From an uncultured bacterium (lineage in GTDB: Bacteria > Calescibacteriota > Calescibacteriia > Calescibacteriales > Calescibacteriaceae): a stretch of 64,000 nt of DNA. The position numbers and the translations under genes are program-made. The notes beneath the pieces were generated by a model. That model made no database searches, had not been told where the DNA came from, and worked only from the letters and a program-made list of their open reading frames with translations. Below, in pieces: positions 8,874 to 17,265 of the stretch. Positions within the stretch are counted from its first letter, which is position 1. The number at the start of each line of letters is the position of its first letter. The stretch lies in assembly GCA_938036315.1 (NCBI GenBank), contig CALHPK010000001.1, forward strand, positions 124,001 through 188,000, written 5' to 3'.

Positions 8874-9737
8874 TCATATAAGATAAAATTTTCTCAGAAA
8901 TTCTTCTATGGCTCTATTGACCTCAGCAGGAAACTCCAAGGGAGTGTAGTGCGAACCATTCTCTATCTCGCAAATCTCCGCTTTCCTGATCTTCAATGCC
9001 ATATCAATGGCAAATTTTGAAGGAGTAAAAAGATCTCTGCTCCCGTAGATTATCAAAGTCGGAACTTTAATATGTGGTAGAACATCCTCAGCATCATGTT
9101 GACCGAGAAACCTGAAGGTTTTCACATATTCCTTCATATCAAGCTCAAGCCACGAAAGAATGGTCTCCTTAGCTATGTGGCTATACTTACTTAAGGTGAA
9201 AAGACCAAAATATGAGGCAAGCCTCAGAAGAACACTTTTCTGAGCAAGAATCCTTACAAGCGGGAAAAAAACCCTCATGCCATCTTGCATAAAGTAAAAA
9301 AACAATTCCCAAAAAAAATCAGAAAACCTCCCATAAAATGCTTTCCTGAAGGGCTTCCCAGATACCCCATTTATCTGAATAAGAGCTAAAAATTTCTCAG
9401 GATGAGTCCTGTAAAACTCAAAATTGAGCTGTACCCCCATACTCCAGCCAAAAAATATAGCTTTATCTATTTTCAGAACATCAAGAATCACCTCAAGATC
9501 TCTTGCGTGATCTTGAACTCTGTAAAAGTATTTTGATCGAGATTTTCCACTTTTGTACAGTCCCCTGTAGTCCCAAGAGACAAACCTTATTTTCTTTGAA
9601 AAGTGATCGAGCAGAGGTTGCCATGCCCTTATGTTTCCACCGAGCCCATTTGACAGAATTCCGACAACGTCACCTTTTCCCGAATCGTAAACGCACAACC
9701 TTGTTCCATCCCAACTATCTACAAAGAATTCTTTCAC
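8874..9737 (-). CDS. Alpha/beta-fold hydrolase (287 aa)
   Basis: Nucleophile elbow GWSMG with the catalytic Ser, an oxyanion region near SNGLGGNIRAW, an acid in IIYGSRDLFTP, and His in NGSHYTPLEFP near the C-terminus complete the triad. Such proteins act as esterases, lactonases or haloperoxidase-like enzymes; the substrate is unknown. Convergent with the GMC oxidoreductase (2 nt between stops) and divergent from another hydrolase at 9820. GTG start with a TAAAAT box 7 nt before it. Confidence 0.8.
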   Translation of the reverse strand: MKEFFVDSWDGTRLCVYDSGKGDVVGILSNGLGGNIRAWQPLLDHFSKKIRFVSWDYRGLYKSGKSRSKYFYRVQDHARDLEVILDVLKIDKAIFFGWSMGVQLNFEFYRTHPEKFLALIQINGVSGKPFRKAFYGRFSDFFWELFFYFMQDGMRVFFPLVRILAQKSVLLRLASYFGLFTLSKYSHIAKETILSWLELDMKEYVKTFRFLGQHDAEDVLPHIKVPTLIIYGSRDLFTPSKFAIDMALKIRKAEICEIENGSHYTPLEFPAEVNRAIEEFLRKFYLI

Positions 9738-9744
9738 AGATTAA

Positions 9745-9750
9745 ATTTTA
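9745..9750 (-). promoter_or_regulatory. -10 box (TAAAAT) 7 nt before the hydrolase GTG
   Basis: Read on the minus strand: TAAAAT, 7 nt, then GTG at 9737. No ribosome site is present. Confidence 0.55.
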
Positions 9751-9819
9751 CGAATTTCCTATCATTCCTTTGAGTCTTTTTAATTTGATAAATTTCAAAC
9801 TTTATAGTAAATAAAAAAT

Positions 9820-10431
9820 ATGGAGCAGAAAGTGAAAATTCAGAATCGCATCTCAGCTGTGATTCACGGTAGCGGGAATTCGCCTACCGTCATAGCCCTA
9901 CATGGCTTTGAGTCATTTAAAGATAGTCCAAAATACATCTTGATGGGAGAAAACTTTGAAAAAAATGGATTCACATTTATAAGATTTGACTTTTCTGGCT
10001 GTGGAGAAACCCCCGGAGACAAGTTTGATCTTGAAAAAAGGATAGAAGATGTAGGAACTGTGTATGAATTCGCCAAAAGGTTTACAAATCATAATAAAAT
10101 TTATTTTATCGGCTCAAGCCTTGGAGGAACAATAGCTATACTCCTTGGTGAGTTAGCAGATGGCATAGTCGCTCTTTGCCCACCCATAGTAAACATAGGA
10201 AAACTTAAAATAGAAGATTCCCTAAAAAGAAACCCTCCCCTCCTTATAATCCACGGAGATAAAGATGAGACCGTCCCCATTGAAGAAGGAATGAAAATCT
10301 TCGAGCTAGCAAGACCTCCAAAGGAGTTCTTCAAAATCCCAGGTGGAGACCACAGATTCTCAAATCCTGATCATCTTGCCCAAGTCATCGAAAAATCTGT
10401 CAATTTCATAAAGAAACTGAATGAAAAATGA
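9820..10431 (+). CDS. Small alpha/beta hydrolase (203 aa)
   Basis: A compact serine hydrolase. LHGFESFKDSPKY is the oxyanion and cap-loop region and FIGSSLGGTIA contains the nucleophile Ser. IIHGDKDETVP holds the acid and GGDHRFS the His. It resembles the UPF0227/YqiA or BAAT-like minimal hydrolases that remove acyl groups; the substrate is unknown. A TATAGT box lies 11 nt before the ATG. Its last codons overlap the next start in an ATGA arrangement, so the NTPase-HAD fusion is translationally coupled to it. Confidence 0.8.
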   Translation: MEQKVKIQNRISAVIHGSGNSPTVIALHGFESFKDSPKYILMGENFEKNGFTFIRFDFSGCGETPGDKFDLEKRIEDVGTVYEFAKRFTNHNKIYFIGSSLGGTIAILLGELADGIVALCPPIVNIGKLKIEDSLKRNPPLLIIHGDKDETVPIEEGMKIFELARPPKEFFKIPGGDHRFSNPDHLAQVIEKSVNFIKKLNEK

Positions 10432-11606
10432 GAAAAAACATAATAATTACCGGAAGACCTGGATCAGGGAAATCAACCTTAGCACGAAAAATAGCAGAAA
10501 GACTAAAAAGTCTCAAAATTGATGTAGCAGGTGTAATAACTCCAGAGATAAGAGAAAAAAAGGTAAGGATAGGATTCGAAGTTGTAGGTATAAAGAGCGG
10601 ACAGAAAAAACTTCTCGCTGTAAAAGCCGAAAACTTCCAGGCAGAAAAAAAATCAAAAATCAAAATTGGAAAATATCTCGTCTTCCCCGAAAATTTCTTA
10701 CAGATCCTGAAAGATGAATCTAAATACCAAACAGAAGTTCTTATTATAGATGAGATTGGCCCGATGGAACTTGGAGGCTCCAAAAATCTTAACACTGTAT
10801 GGCTGAGAGAGATATTATCCTCAAATGCTCAAAAAGTAATCACAGTCAAAAAAGATCTATCTTCTGAGCTTTCTAAGTTATCACCATCTGCGGTATTTAT
10901 AGATCTTGACAATGAAGATAATAATATAGCCTATGCAAAGGTGTTAGAAGCGGTAACTCAAACCGAAGCTTTCTTAATAGATCTTGACGGAGTCATAATT
11001 GATTCAGGAGAGTTCCACAAACTTTCCTGGATCGAACTTATGAAAAAACTTGGGGTAGGATTTTCAGAGGATGACTTCAGAAAAACTTTCGGAATGACAA
11101 ATTCAACAATCCTAAAAATGTTCCTTGGAGAAATACCTGACGAAGATGTGAAAAGACTAAGCGAAGAAAAAGAAAGGATCTACAGAGATTTAGCAAAAGG
11201 AAAGATAAAGCTCATAAAAGGATCAAAAGATTTCCTGGAATTCATAAAAGAAAATAAGAGATTAAAAACAGCTCTTGTATCATCTACTCCTATGAAAAAC
11301 ATTGATTTTATATTTTCTGAGTTAGGTATAGGCAAGTTTTTCGATGTAGTTATATCAGGAGAAGATGTGGAACGCGGTAAACCAGATCCAGAATGCTACA
11401 CAAAAGCACTGAACAAACTTGGAGTAGCTCCCCAAAAAGCTTGGGTGATAGAAGATTCCCAGCATGGAATCTATTCCGCAAGAGATGCAGGGACAAAATG
11501 TATAGGCATACTCACAACCCATAAGAACCTGGAAGATACTGATATACTCGCCAAGGATTTTTATGAATTACAAAAATTTCTAAATTCCATCTTCTGCCCC
11601 CTTTAG
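10428..11606 (+). CDS. Fusion of a THEP1-type nucleoside-triphosphatase and a HAD-family phosphatase
   Basis: Protein of 392 aa. Residues 1-178 match the THEP1/NTPase family: Walker A GRPGSGKST (9-17), GVITPEIRE, Walker B LIIDEIGPMEL, and a C-terminal ITVKKD. Residues from about 180 form a HAD hydrolase of the beta-phosphoglucomutase type. Motif I is LIDLDGVIID, motif II VSSTP, motif III lysine in RGKPDPECY, and motif IV EDSQHGIYSA. The reading frame is continuous, with no stop or frameshift at the junction. A combined nucleotide or phosphometabolite clean-up role is plausible. The start overlaps the stop of the upstream hydrolase. Confidence 0.85.
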   Translation: MRKNIIITGRPGSGKSTLARKIAERLKSLKIDVAGVITPEIREKKVRIGFEVVGIKSGQKKLLAVKAENFQAEKKSKIKIGKYLVFPENFLQILKDESKYQTEVLIIDEIGPMELGGSKNLNTVWLREILSSNAQKVITVKKDLSSELSKLSPSAVFIDLDNEDNNIAYAKVLEAVTQTEAFLIDLDGVIIDSGEFHKLSWIELMKKLGVGFSEDDFRKTFGMTNSTILKMFLGEIPDEDVKRLSEEKERIYRDLAKGKIKLIKGSKDFLEFIKENKRLKTALVSSTPMKNIDFIFSELGIGKFFDVVISGEDVERGKPDPECYTKALNKLGVAPQKAWVIEDSQHGIYSARDAGTKCIGILTTHKNLEDTDILAKDFYELQKFLNSIFCPL

Positions 11607-11837
11607 CTTTCACCATCTTTTATGTTATAATCCACAATCCTTTACCCTGAATCTTCCAGATTTATTTTTTCACAACATTGTTACCTTAAAAGGATAGAAA
11701 TAAAAATAAAATAAAAATAAAAAATAACTATAATTGATTGATTAACCTATAATTAATTTAACCTAATTAATAATTAATTAATCAATGATATCAGCTAAAT
11801 AGTATTAGAGAAATAAAAAAAGAAAGGAGGATAAGTT

Positions 11838-12377
11838 ATGAGGAGAAGGAAAAAAGAACTCCCTGTATCAGGCGATATAAATGTGATCCCTTTCATTGAT
11901 ATGTTATCTGTTATAATTATTTTTCTTATTATGGTTTCAGCCTTTTTAAATCTTGGAATAGTTGAAAGTTCTATGCCAGTCGCAGGTGGAGCTCCATCCG
12001 CCGAAGTTGCACAACAGAAGAAACAGCAAGAACAACAAGAAAAATTAGATCTCACAATAATCATAACAGATAAAGGATTCTACATAGGAGGAGCAGGAGC
12101 AATTCTACAGCAAAGATCAGGAGAGCCTACAATTCCCAAAAAACCCAACGGAGAATACGACTACCAAGCCCTCAATAATAAACTCTGGGAAATAAAACAA
12201 ACTTACCCAAATGAATGGACTGTAATAATCCTGCCGGAAGATCAGATAGAATATCAGGTGATAATAAAAACTATGGACGCAGCAAGAGAAAGATGGATTG
12301 AAGAGAGTGGCAAAAAAGTAAAAAGATATCTCTTCCCTAATGTCGCAATCGCAGCCGGAGTTGCAGGATTAATGTAA
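11838..12377 (+). CDS. ExbD/TolR-family biopolymer transport protein
   Basis: Protein of 179 aa. A short basic N-terminus is followed by INVIPFIDMLSVIIIFLIM, the single transmembrane helix with the conserved Asp that takes part in proton flow in ExbD and TolR. A Gln-rich linker (about 57-66) and a periplasmic domain follow. With an ExbB/TolQ partner it would power outer-membrane processes, but no partner gene is in the window. Translation uses GGAGG 7 nt before the ATG, behind a long AT-rich leader. The phosphoglycerate mutase starts 25 nt after its stop. Confidence 0.85.
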   Translation: MRRRKKELPVSGDINVIPFIDMLSVIIIFLIMVSAFLNLGIVESSMPVAGGAPSAEVAQQKKQQEQQEKLDLTIIITDKGFYIGGAGAILQQRSGEPTIPKKPNGEYDYQALNNKLWEIKQTYPNEWTVIILPEDQIEYQVIIKTMDAARERWIEESGKKVKRYLFPNVAIAAGVAGLM

Positions 12378-12402
12378 AAAGCTATAACCACACCACAAAC
12401 AT

Positions 12403-13584
12403 ATGAGATTCTTTACACTTATACCAGATGGAGCACCAGAAAAAATAGAAAGAGGAACTCCCCTTGAACTTGCAAATACCGAATTTATGGATAGCATAGC
12501 ACCAAAAAGTCTTATGGGACTTGCTAGAACTATCCCCGAAGGATTTCCGCCAGGCTCTGATGTAGGAACTCTCTCTTTACTTGGATTTCCACCGCAAGTC
12601 TACGCAAAAGGAAGAGCTCCCCTTGAAATAGCTTCAAAGGGAATCGATATCCCAGAAAAGTCGATCATCTTCAGAATGAATTTCGTCACAATAAATGGAG
12701 ACTTGATAACCGATCACTCGGCAAATCACATATCCGATGAACAGTCTCGCACCCTTGTGGAGAAGCTGAAATTAGAACTTCGCCCATTACTGGACAAATA
12801 CAGAATGAGCATACACTTTGGAAAATCTTACAGGAACTACCTTGTCTGGCAAATAGATGATGAGCAAAAACTTACAGAAGTTGAAAAAGCAGAACTCACC
12901 CCGCCTCACGACATCCTTGGGCAAAACTTCAAAAATTACCTTCCCAAAGTTCCAGAGCTTTTAGAAATAATGAAAGCCTCAGTAGAGGTGCTAAAGGAAC
13001 ACCCAACAGCAAAAATGGTGTGGTTCTGGGGACACGGACGCAAATACTCCCTTCCTAAATTTGAACAAAAATACGGAAGAAAAGCCTACCTAGTTTCAGC
13101 AGTGGACATAATAAAGGGAATAGGTAGACTTGCAGGAATAGAAGTTCTTGAAGTCGAAGGGATAACTGGATATCTCGATTCGAACTTTGAAGGCAAAGTA
13201 AATGCTATCCTTGAAAACACAAAAGATGAGGAACTTGGGATAATTCACGTCGAAGCAACCGATGAAACCGGACATGAGGGAAATTATGATAAGAAAAAAC
13301 TTGCAATTGAGATCTTCGATAGAAGAGTTCTCGGGAATCTCCTAAAGAGAGTAAATGAAGAAGATAAAAGAATCCTCATCATTTCAGATCATCCGACTCG
13401 CTGTGATTTAAGAACCCACGTAGGGGCACCGGTACCATTTATGATATACCCGTGCATATGCAATGGGAAAAAGTGCTCCTACTGCGGTAAAAAAAGATTT
13501 ACGGAACTTTATGCTTCTGAAACCGGTATCTTTTTCGATGCAACCTTAATTTTGAAATTTTTCCTAAAGAAAAGAGAACAATAG
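12403..13584 (+). CDS. apgM: 2,3-bisphosphoglycerate-independent phosphoglycerate mutase, archaeal type
   Basis: Protein of 393 aa of the alkaline-phosphatase superfamily. FTLIPDGAPE gives the first metal Asp, GSDVGTLSLLGF the phosphorylated Ser region, and HVEATDETGHEGN, DRRVLGNLL and ISDHPTRCDLRTHVGAPVPF the remaining metal ligands. It interconverts 3- and 2-phosphoglycerate in glycolysis and gluconeogenesis. Near the C-terminus there is a cysteine cluster CICNGKKCSYC (about 351-361) not expected in the usual enzyme; it could bind zinc. It follows the ExbD gene closely, and a small membrane-protein gene follows it. Confidence 0.88.
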   Translation: MRFFTLIPDGAPEKIERGTPLELANTEFMDSIAPKSLMGLARTIPEGFPPGSDVGTLSLLGFPPQVYAKGRAPLEIASKGIDIPEKSIIFRMNFVTINGDLITDHSANHISDEQSRTLVEKLKLELRPLLDKYRMSIHFGKSYRNYLVWQIDDEQKLTEVEKAELTPPHDILGQNFKNYLPKVPELLEIMKASVEVLKEHPTAKMVWFWGHGRKYSLPKFEQKYGRKAYLVSAVDIIKGIGRLAGIEVLEVEGITGYLDSNFEGKVNAILENTKDEELGIIHVEATDETGHEGNYDKKKLAIEIFDRRVLGNLLKRVNEEDKRILIISDHPTRCDLRTHVGAPVPFMIYPCICNGKKCSYCGKKRFTELYASETGIFFDATLILKFFLKKREQ

Positions 13585-13600
13585 CATAAATGATAACCCA

Positions 13601-13876
13601 ATGGAGGTAAAGATAAATGAAATTGCAGTTAGCTTTCTTCTCTTTTCTGTGATATTCTCCGCAAATGCAGTACTTACAAAAAAAGCTTTGCTTTCAAAAG
13701 CAAACAAAAAGCTCATTATTCTGGCTCTGTATCCATTCAAGCTAATCATTTACACTGGGGTAATCTTCATAATCCACAAAGTTTTTGGGATAACCTACAA
13801 CACACTTTTGGGAATAATCTTATCGCTAGTAGTGATTTCCGCCTTTGTACTCCTCACAAAATTTAGATACCCCTAA
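13601..13876 (+). CDS. Small membrane protein of unknown function (91 aa)
   Basis: I do not recognise this protein. It has about three hydrophobic segments (residues 8-25, 38-58 and 66-86) joined by short Lys-rich loops, and ends in basic residues. The size and layout recall AtpI-type proteins, but similarity is too weak to name it. It starts 16 nt after apgM on the same strand and overlaps the end of thiE (opposite strand) by 4 nt. Confidence 0.55.
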   Translation: MEVKINEIAVSFLLFSVIFSANAVLTKKALLSKANKKLIILALYPFKLIIYTGVIFIIHKVFGITYNTLLGIILSLVVISAFVLLTKFRYP

Positions 13877-14562
13877 GATTTGCAAATGAATTCATAGGCA
13901 GATTTTATAAGCAACTTACACCTTCTTTCTATCTCTTTTGGATTCTCTAATATAAAAGAAATAGACGCAACAGCTCTGACTCCAGTCTTTACAACATCAG
14001 AAATGTTATGAGCATTTATGCCACCTATTGCAACAATAGGTATTGATGATATCGAAACAGCCTTTTTCAAATTCGAAAGCCCTGTTTTAGGATATGGATT
14101 CTCTTTTGTCCTCGTCCCAAAAATTGGCCCAAAGCTTATGTAGTCAACTGACTGCTGTATCTTGATAGAATCTCTGACTTGTTTCAAGTTGTGAGTAGAA
14201 AACCCGATGTAGAGATTAGGGAAAAACTTTCTCACCAAAGGAGGGGGTATATCTTCTTGCCCAAGATGTATTCCATCTGCCTCCACAAGCAAAGCCAGAT
14301 CCGCTCTGTCATTTACGAAAAAAACAATTTTATTTTCCTTGCAGACACGCGAGGCAAATTCTGCCTGTTTGACCTGTATGGACGCATCTAATTTTTTAGC
14401 CCTGTACTGAAAAATCTTTACCCCACCTTCCACCCCACTTATGATAATATCTTTTATCCTCTGGAGATCCCGTCTTCCAGCAGACTTCGGCAAAAATCTA
14501 TCATCTGTGACAAGGTACAAAATAAACTTCTCTTTACTAAACAGCTCTTTTAGGTTAACCAT
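13873..14562 (-). CDS. thiE: Thiamine-phosphate synthase
   Basis: TIM-barrel enzyme of 229 aa that joins hydroxymethylpyrimidine diphosphate and thiazole phosphate. Key motifs: YRAKKLDAS (pyrimidine-diphosphate binding), VNDRADLALLVEADGIHLGQEDI, FSTHNLKQV, YISFGPIFGTRTKEN and AIGGINAHNI. It starts 6 nt after leuD on the same strand, so the two form an operon with purC upstream. No thiamine riboswitch is visible in front of the operon or the gene. Length is slightly above the family norm of about 210 aa. Confidence 0.93.
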   Translation of the reverse strand: MVNLKELFSKEKFILYLVTDDRFLPKSAGRRDLQRIKDIIISGVEGGVKIFQYRAKKLDASIQVKQAEFASRVCKENKIVFFVNDRADLALLVEADGIHLGQEDIPPPLVRKFFPNLYIGFSTHNLKQVRDSIKIQQSVDYISFGPIFGTRTKENPYPKTGLSNLKKAVSISSIPIVAIGGINAHNISDVVKTGVRAVASISFILENPKEIERRCKLLIKSAYEFICKS

Positions 14563-14568
14563 TGAAGA

Positions 14569-15228
14569 TTATTTCTTATCTTTTCCCCTCATTTCGAGTA
14601 AATTCTTCCAAGACCTCCAATAGTAAAGTCTCTCTCTTTTCTCCTCATACTCTTTGATCTTCTCTTCATACTTTAATGTCAAGGCTATGTCATCTAGTCC
14701 TTCAATAAGGCAATATTTCCTGAATTCATCTATCTCAAATGAAGTAGAAAAGCCAAAGTCATCTTTGATAATCTGCTTCTCAACATCTACATCTAAAAAG
14801 TAATTCTTGTTGAGTTTTTCAAGTTCGTAAACTTTTTCAAACATATAATTAACAATATGTTCAGGTAACACAATTGGTAAAAGCCCGTTTTTCAACGCAT
14901 TATTGTAGAAGATCTCTCCAAATTTTGGAGAAATTATGATCTTGAACCCGAAGTCTTGCAATGCCCATACTGCATGCTCACGCGAGCTTCCTGTTCCAAA
15001 GTTTCTTCTGGCAAGAAGTATACTAGCACCACGGTAAAGATCATTGTTGAGAGGGAATTCAGAGATTGGATTCCCGTCCCTATCAAACCTCCAGTTGTAA
15101 AAGAGAAAATTTCCAAAACCAGTTCGCTCTATTCTTTTTAGAAATTGCTTCGGAACGATCTGATCAGTATCAACATCAGAAACATCTAAGGGGACAACCT
15201 TCCCGCGCAGGAATCTTAATGCTTCCAT
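14569..15228 (-). CDS. leuD: 3-isopropylmalate dehydratase small subunit
   Basis: Swivel domain of the aconitase family, about 219 aa from this start. Conserved stretches are DVDTDQIVPKQFL, GASILLARRNFGTGSSREHA and IISPKFGEIFYNNALKNGLLP. With LeuC it isomerises isopropylmalate in leucine synthesis; leuC is not in the window. I prefer the ATG at 15228 because it puts the domain at the usual distance from the N-terminus. The frame stays open to 15264, inside purC, so an overlapping longer start is possible. It sits between purC and thiE on one strand. Confidence 0.9.
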   Translation of the reverse strand: MEALRFLRGKVVPLDVSDVDTDQIVPKQFLKRIERTGFGNFLFYNWRFDRDGNPISEFPLNNDLYRGASILLARRNFGTGSSREHAVWALQDFGFKIIISPKFGEIFYNNALKNGLLPIVLPEHIVNYMFEKVYELEKLNKNYFLDVDVEKQIIKDDFGFSTSFEIDEFRKYCLIEGLDDIALTLKYEEKIKEYEEKRERLYYWRSWKNLLEMRGKDKK

Positions 15229-15244
15229 AGTGCTAGTTTTAAGT

Positions 15245-16282
15245 TCAAATAAACTGAGAAACATTTTTTATAACATCTTCAAGAGGTGGAGATTTGAACC
15301 ACTCGATTTCAGTTAAAGCATTGCAGCAAGACATATAAAGCTGTGAAACGAGTTCTTTCAGCTCAGATGGTATAGGGGGAGGAGATGTCTTTACAAGCTT
15401 CCTCCAATTTACAGGATCCATCTTCTTTGCTTCCTCAACCTCTAAGTACCAGCTTGAACTTCTATAGAATTTTCTCAAGACTTCCTTACTGACTTGAACA
15501 CCCTTGTATATGAATCTACATTCGTCGGGGGTCCCGAGAACATCAACAAACATAAGCTGTCTTAATTCATCTAACCCGAACTCAAACTTCCCATCTTCAT
15601 TTGAGATACCAACTTTAGAACACTGCTTACTTATAAGCTCATTGGCAAAAAGAGAATATGATTTAAGCATTTCAAATTCTCTATCGTCTAAGCCAGATAT
15701 CTCCTTTGCTTCTTCATAACTCAGGTATCTATCGTATTCTTCGAGCTTTGTTGAAAAATCAACAAACGGTTGCACGAGTCTCTGTCCAGGAGCCGGAAAT
15801 TCATCAAGTCCCAAATCTTTCAGTGCTATTTTCCCTTCCTTAAGCCTCTTGAAAACACTTGACCCTTCAGGTAGAGAATTCCTATAGATTACCTCCAAAG
15901 GGATGAGAAAATTTGCCTTCTCCCTTCTGAAAACTGAATAGTCATACGAACCATCTCTCAACTCAGGTTTTATAACTCTCAATAACTTAACGAGCATCTG
16001 ATTTGGCTGGCTTGCTCCAGGACTAACCTCAGATAACCTTTTTACTCTGCCGTCCTCCAGAATACCAAGGTAGTGCGTCTTTATCTCGCCTCCACTTTCC
16101 TTTTCAAGCTTCTCAAAAAAATACGCTCCCATTATGCAGAGTGCTTTCCCCTTATTATCAATTGTATCAGGCATCACTCCCCAATCAAAAACTGAAAACC
16201 TATCTGAAAAAACAAATTTGCACTTTCCTGGTCTAAGAGATTCTGGCTGTTCCAGAACTACAAGATCCTTAACGCTTCCCAT
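15245..16282 (-). CDS. purC: Phosphoribosylaminoimidazole-succinocarboxamide synthase (SAICAR synthetase)
   Basis: Protein of 345 aa catalysing the ATP-dependent joining of aspartate to CAIR in purine synthesis. Recognisable parts are VFSDRFSVFDWGVMPDTI (ATP/Mg region), IPLEVIYRNSLPEGSSVFKRL (nucleotide loop) and MFVDVLGTPDECRF. Longer than the 240-aa bacterial form and nearer the long forms of some archaea and eukaryotes. It heads a purC-leuD-thiE group mixing three pathways. A TAGACT box lies 6 nt before the ATG with no ribosome site. Confidence 0.9.
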   Translation of the reverse strand: MGSVKDLVVLEQPESLRPGKCKFVFSDRFSVFDWGVMPDTIDNKGKALCIMGAYFFEKLEKESGGEIKTHYLGILEDGRVKRLSEVSPGASQPNQMLVKLLRVIKPELRDGSYDYSVFRREKANFLIPLEVIYRNSLPEGSSVFKRLKEGKIALKDLGLDEFPAPGQRLVQPFVDFSTKLEEYDRYLSYEEAKEISGLDDREFEMLKSYSLFANELISKQCSKVGISNEDGKFEFGLDELRQLMFVDVLGTPDECRFIYKGVQVSKEVLRKFYRSSSWYLEVEEAKKMDPVNWRKLVKTSPPPIPSELKELVSQLYMSCCNALTEIEWFKSPPLEDVIKNVSQFI

Positions 16283-16288
16283 ATGATA

Positions 16289-16294
16289 AGTCTA
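16289..16294 (-). promoter_or_regulatory. -10 box (TAGACT) 6 nt before purC
   Basis: Minus strand: TAGACT, 6 nt, ATG at 16282. A leaderless transcript is expected. Confidence 0.5.
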
Positions 16295-16359
16295 AAAAGT
16301 CCATAAAAGTTTTCAAATTTCTCAAAAATATCGAAGCTTTCCTCTAATTTTACTTTTAT

Positions 16360-17136
16360 ATGTCAATTGTAAGAAAATTTTTACTCTTGTCATCAATAGG
16401 GTTATTATTATCTCAAGGGTTATTATTATCTCACTGTCAAACCCTTCACAGAATTGAGCAGAGAATAGACAGTATAGAAGCCAAACAGATAAAAGACGAA
16501 GAAGTAATGCAAAAACTGGTGAAAGAAGTTGAGCAAATGAGAAAATTTTTGGTCGACCTAGATATAAAACTTTCAAATATTTCAGAGAGGGTTACTAACC
16601 TCACCAGAGATTATAACAACACCGAAAGAGTAATGGCAGAAATCAATAGGATCTCTAAAGACTTGGATTTGATGAGAAAAAGAATTGAGATAATTGAGTC
16701 AAGATTCGAAGCAAATCGCAGAAATGCAGTAGCATCCCCAGTCACGCAGCCGGTATCTGAAGCAGAAGCTTCAAAAATCATATATACCGCAAGAGAACTT
16801 ATTGCAAATGGAGAAATTAATCAGGCAATAGAAATGCTAAGTTCTCTTGTCTCAAGAGGATACAGTTCCTATGAGTTGAGAACAACCTTAGGAGACGCTT
16901 TGTTTAGAAAAGGAGAAACAAAAAAGGCTATAAGAGAATGGATGGCTATCATAAACGATGAAGATAAAATAAGTGACAAAAGCATGCTCCCGAGAATTTA
17001 CCTGAGAGTTGCTAACGCTTTCCTGGCAATAAAAGATGAAAAAAACGCAAAGGTAATGCTCCAGGCTCTGATCACAAAGTACCCACAAAGCTCTGAAGCA
17101 AAAATTGCTCAAGATATGCTAAAAAAAATGGAATAA
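16360..17136 (+). CDS. CpoB/YbgF-like periplasmic coiled-coil TPR protein
   Basis: Protein of 258 aa. Signal peptide at about 1-27, whose core contains a tandem repeat of GLLLS encoded by an 18-bp DNA duplication. A long coiled coil (about 30-125) is followed by TPR-like repeats to the end, including GDALFRKGETKKAIREW and ALITKYPQSSEAKIAQDML. This matches the CpoB/YbgF layout linked to the Tol system and to coordination of peptidoglycan synthesis with outer-membrane constriction. No tolB or pal is adjacent, so the call rests on architecture. Confidence 0.65.
   Translation: MSIVRKFLLLSSIGLLLSQGLLLSHCQTLHRIEQRIDSIEAKQIKDEEVMQKLVKEVEQMRKFLVDLDIKLSNISERVTNLTRDYNNTERVMAEINRISKDLDLMRKRIEIIESRFEANRRNAVASPVTQPVSEAEASKIIYTARELIANGEINQAIEMLSSLVSRGYSSYELRTTLGDALFRKGETKKAIREWMAIINDEDKISDKSMLPRIYLRVANAFLAIKDEKNAKVMLQALITKYPQSSEAKIAQDMLKKME
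16398..16433. repeat. 18-bp perfect tandem duplication inside a signal-peptide sequence
   Basis: Copies 16398-16415 and 16416-16433 are identical. They are in frame and double a GLLLS segment, lengthening the hydrophobic core of the CpoB-like signal peptide by six residues. Confidence 0.92.
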
Positions 17137-17253
17137 AAAAATAATCAAAATCAAAATGAAGTTTCTCAGCTACTGCTCCACTCAGAAGAAAGAAAAAAGT
17201 AAGCAAATGCTAAATAATTTTATCTGAAAAAAGATATGCATAGAAATAATCAC

Positions 17254-17259
17254 TAATAT
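17254..17259 (+). promoter_or_regulatory. -10 box (TAATAT) 6 nt before the aldo/keto reductase GTG
   Basis: TAATAT, 6 nt, GTG at 17266; no ribosome site. One of the clearest leaderless starts in the window. Confidence 0.6.
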
Positions 17260-17265
17260 TGAAAC

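Noticed and set aside
14569-16400. Thiamine riboswitch upstream of the purC-leuD-thiE group
   Set aside because: No THI-box-like conserved sequence or structure is visible, and purC appears to start leaderless.
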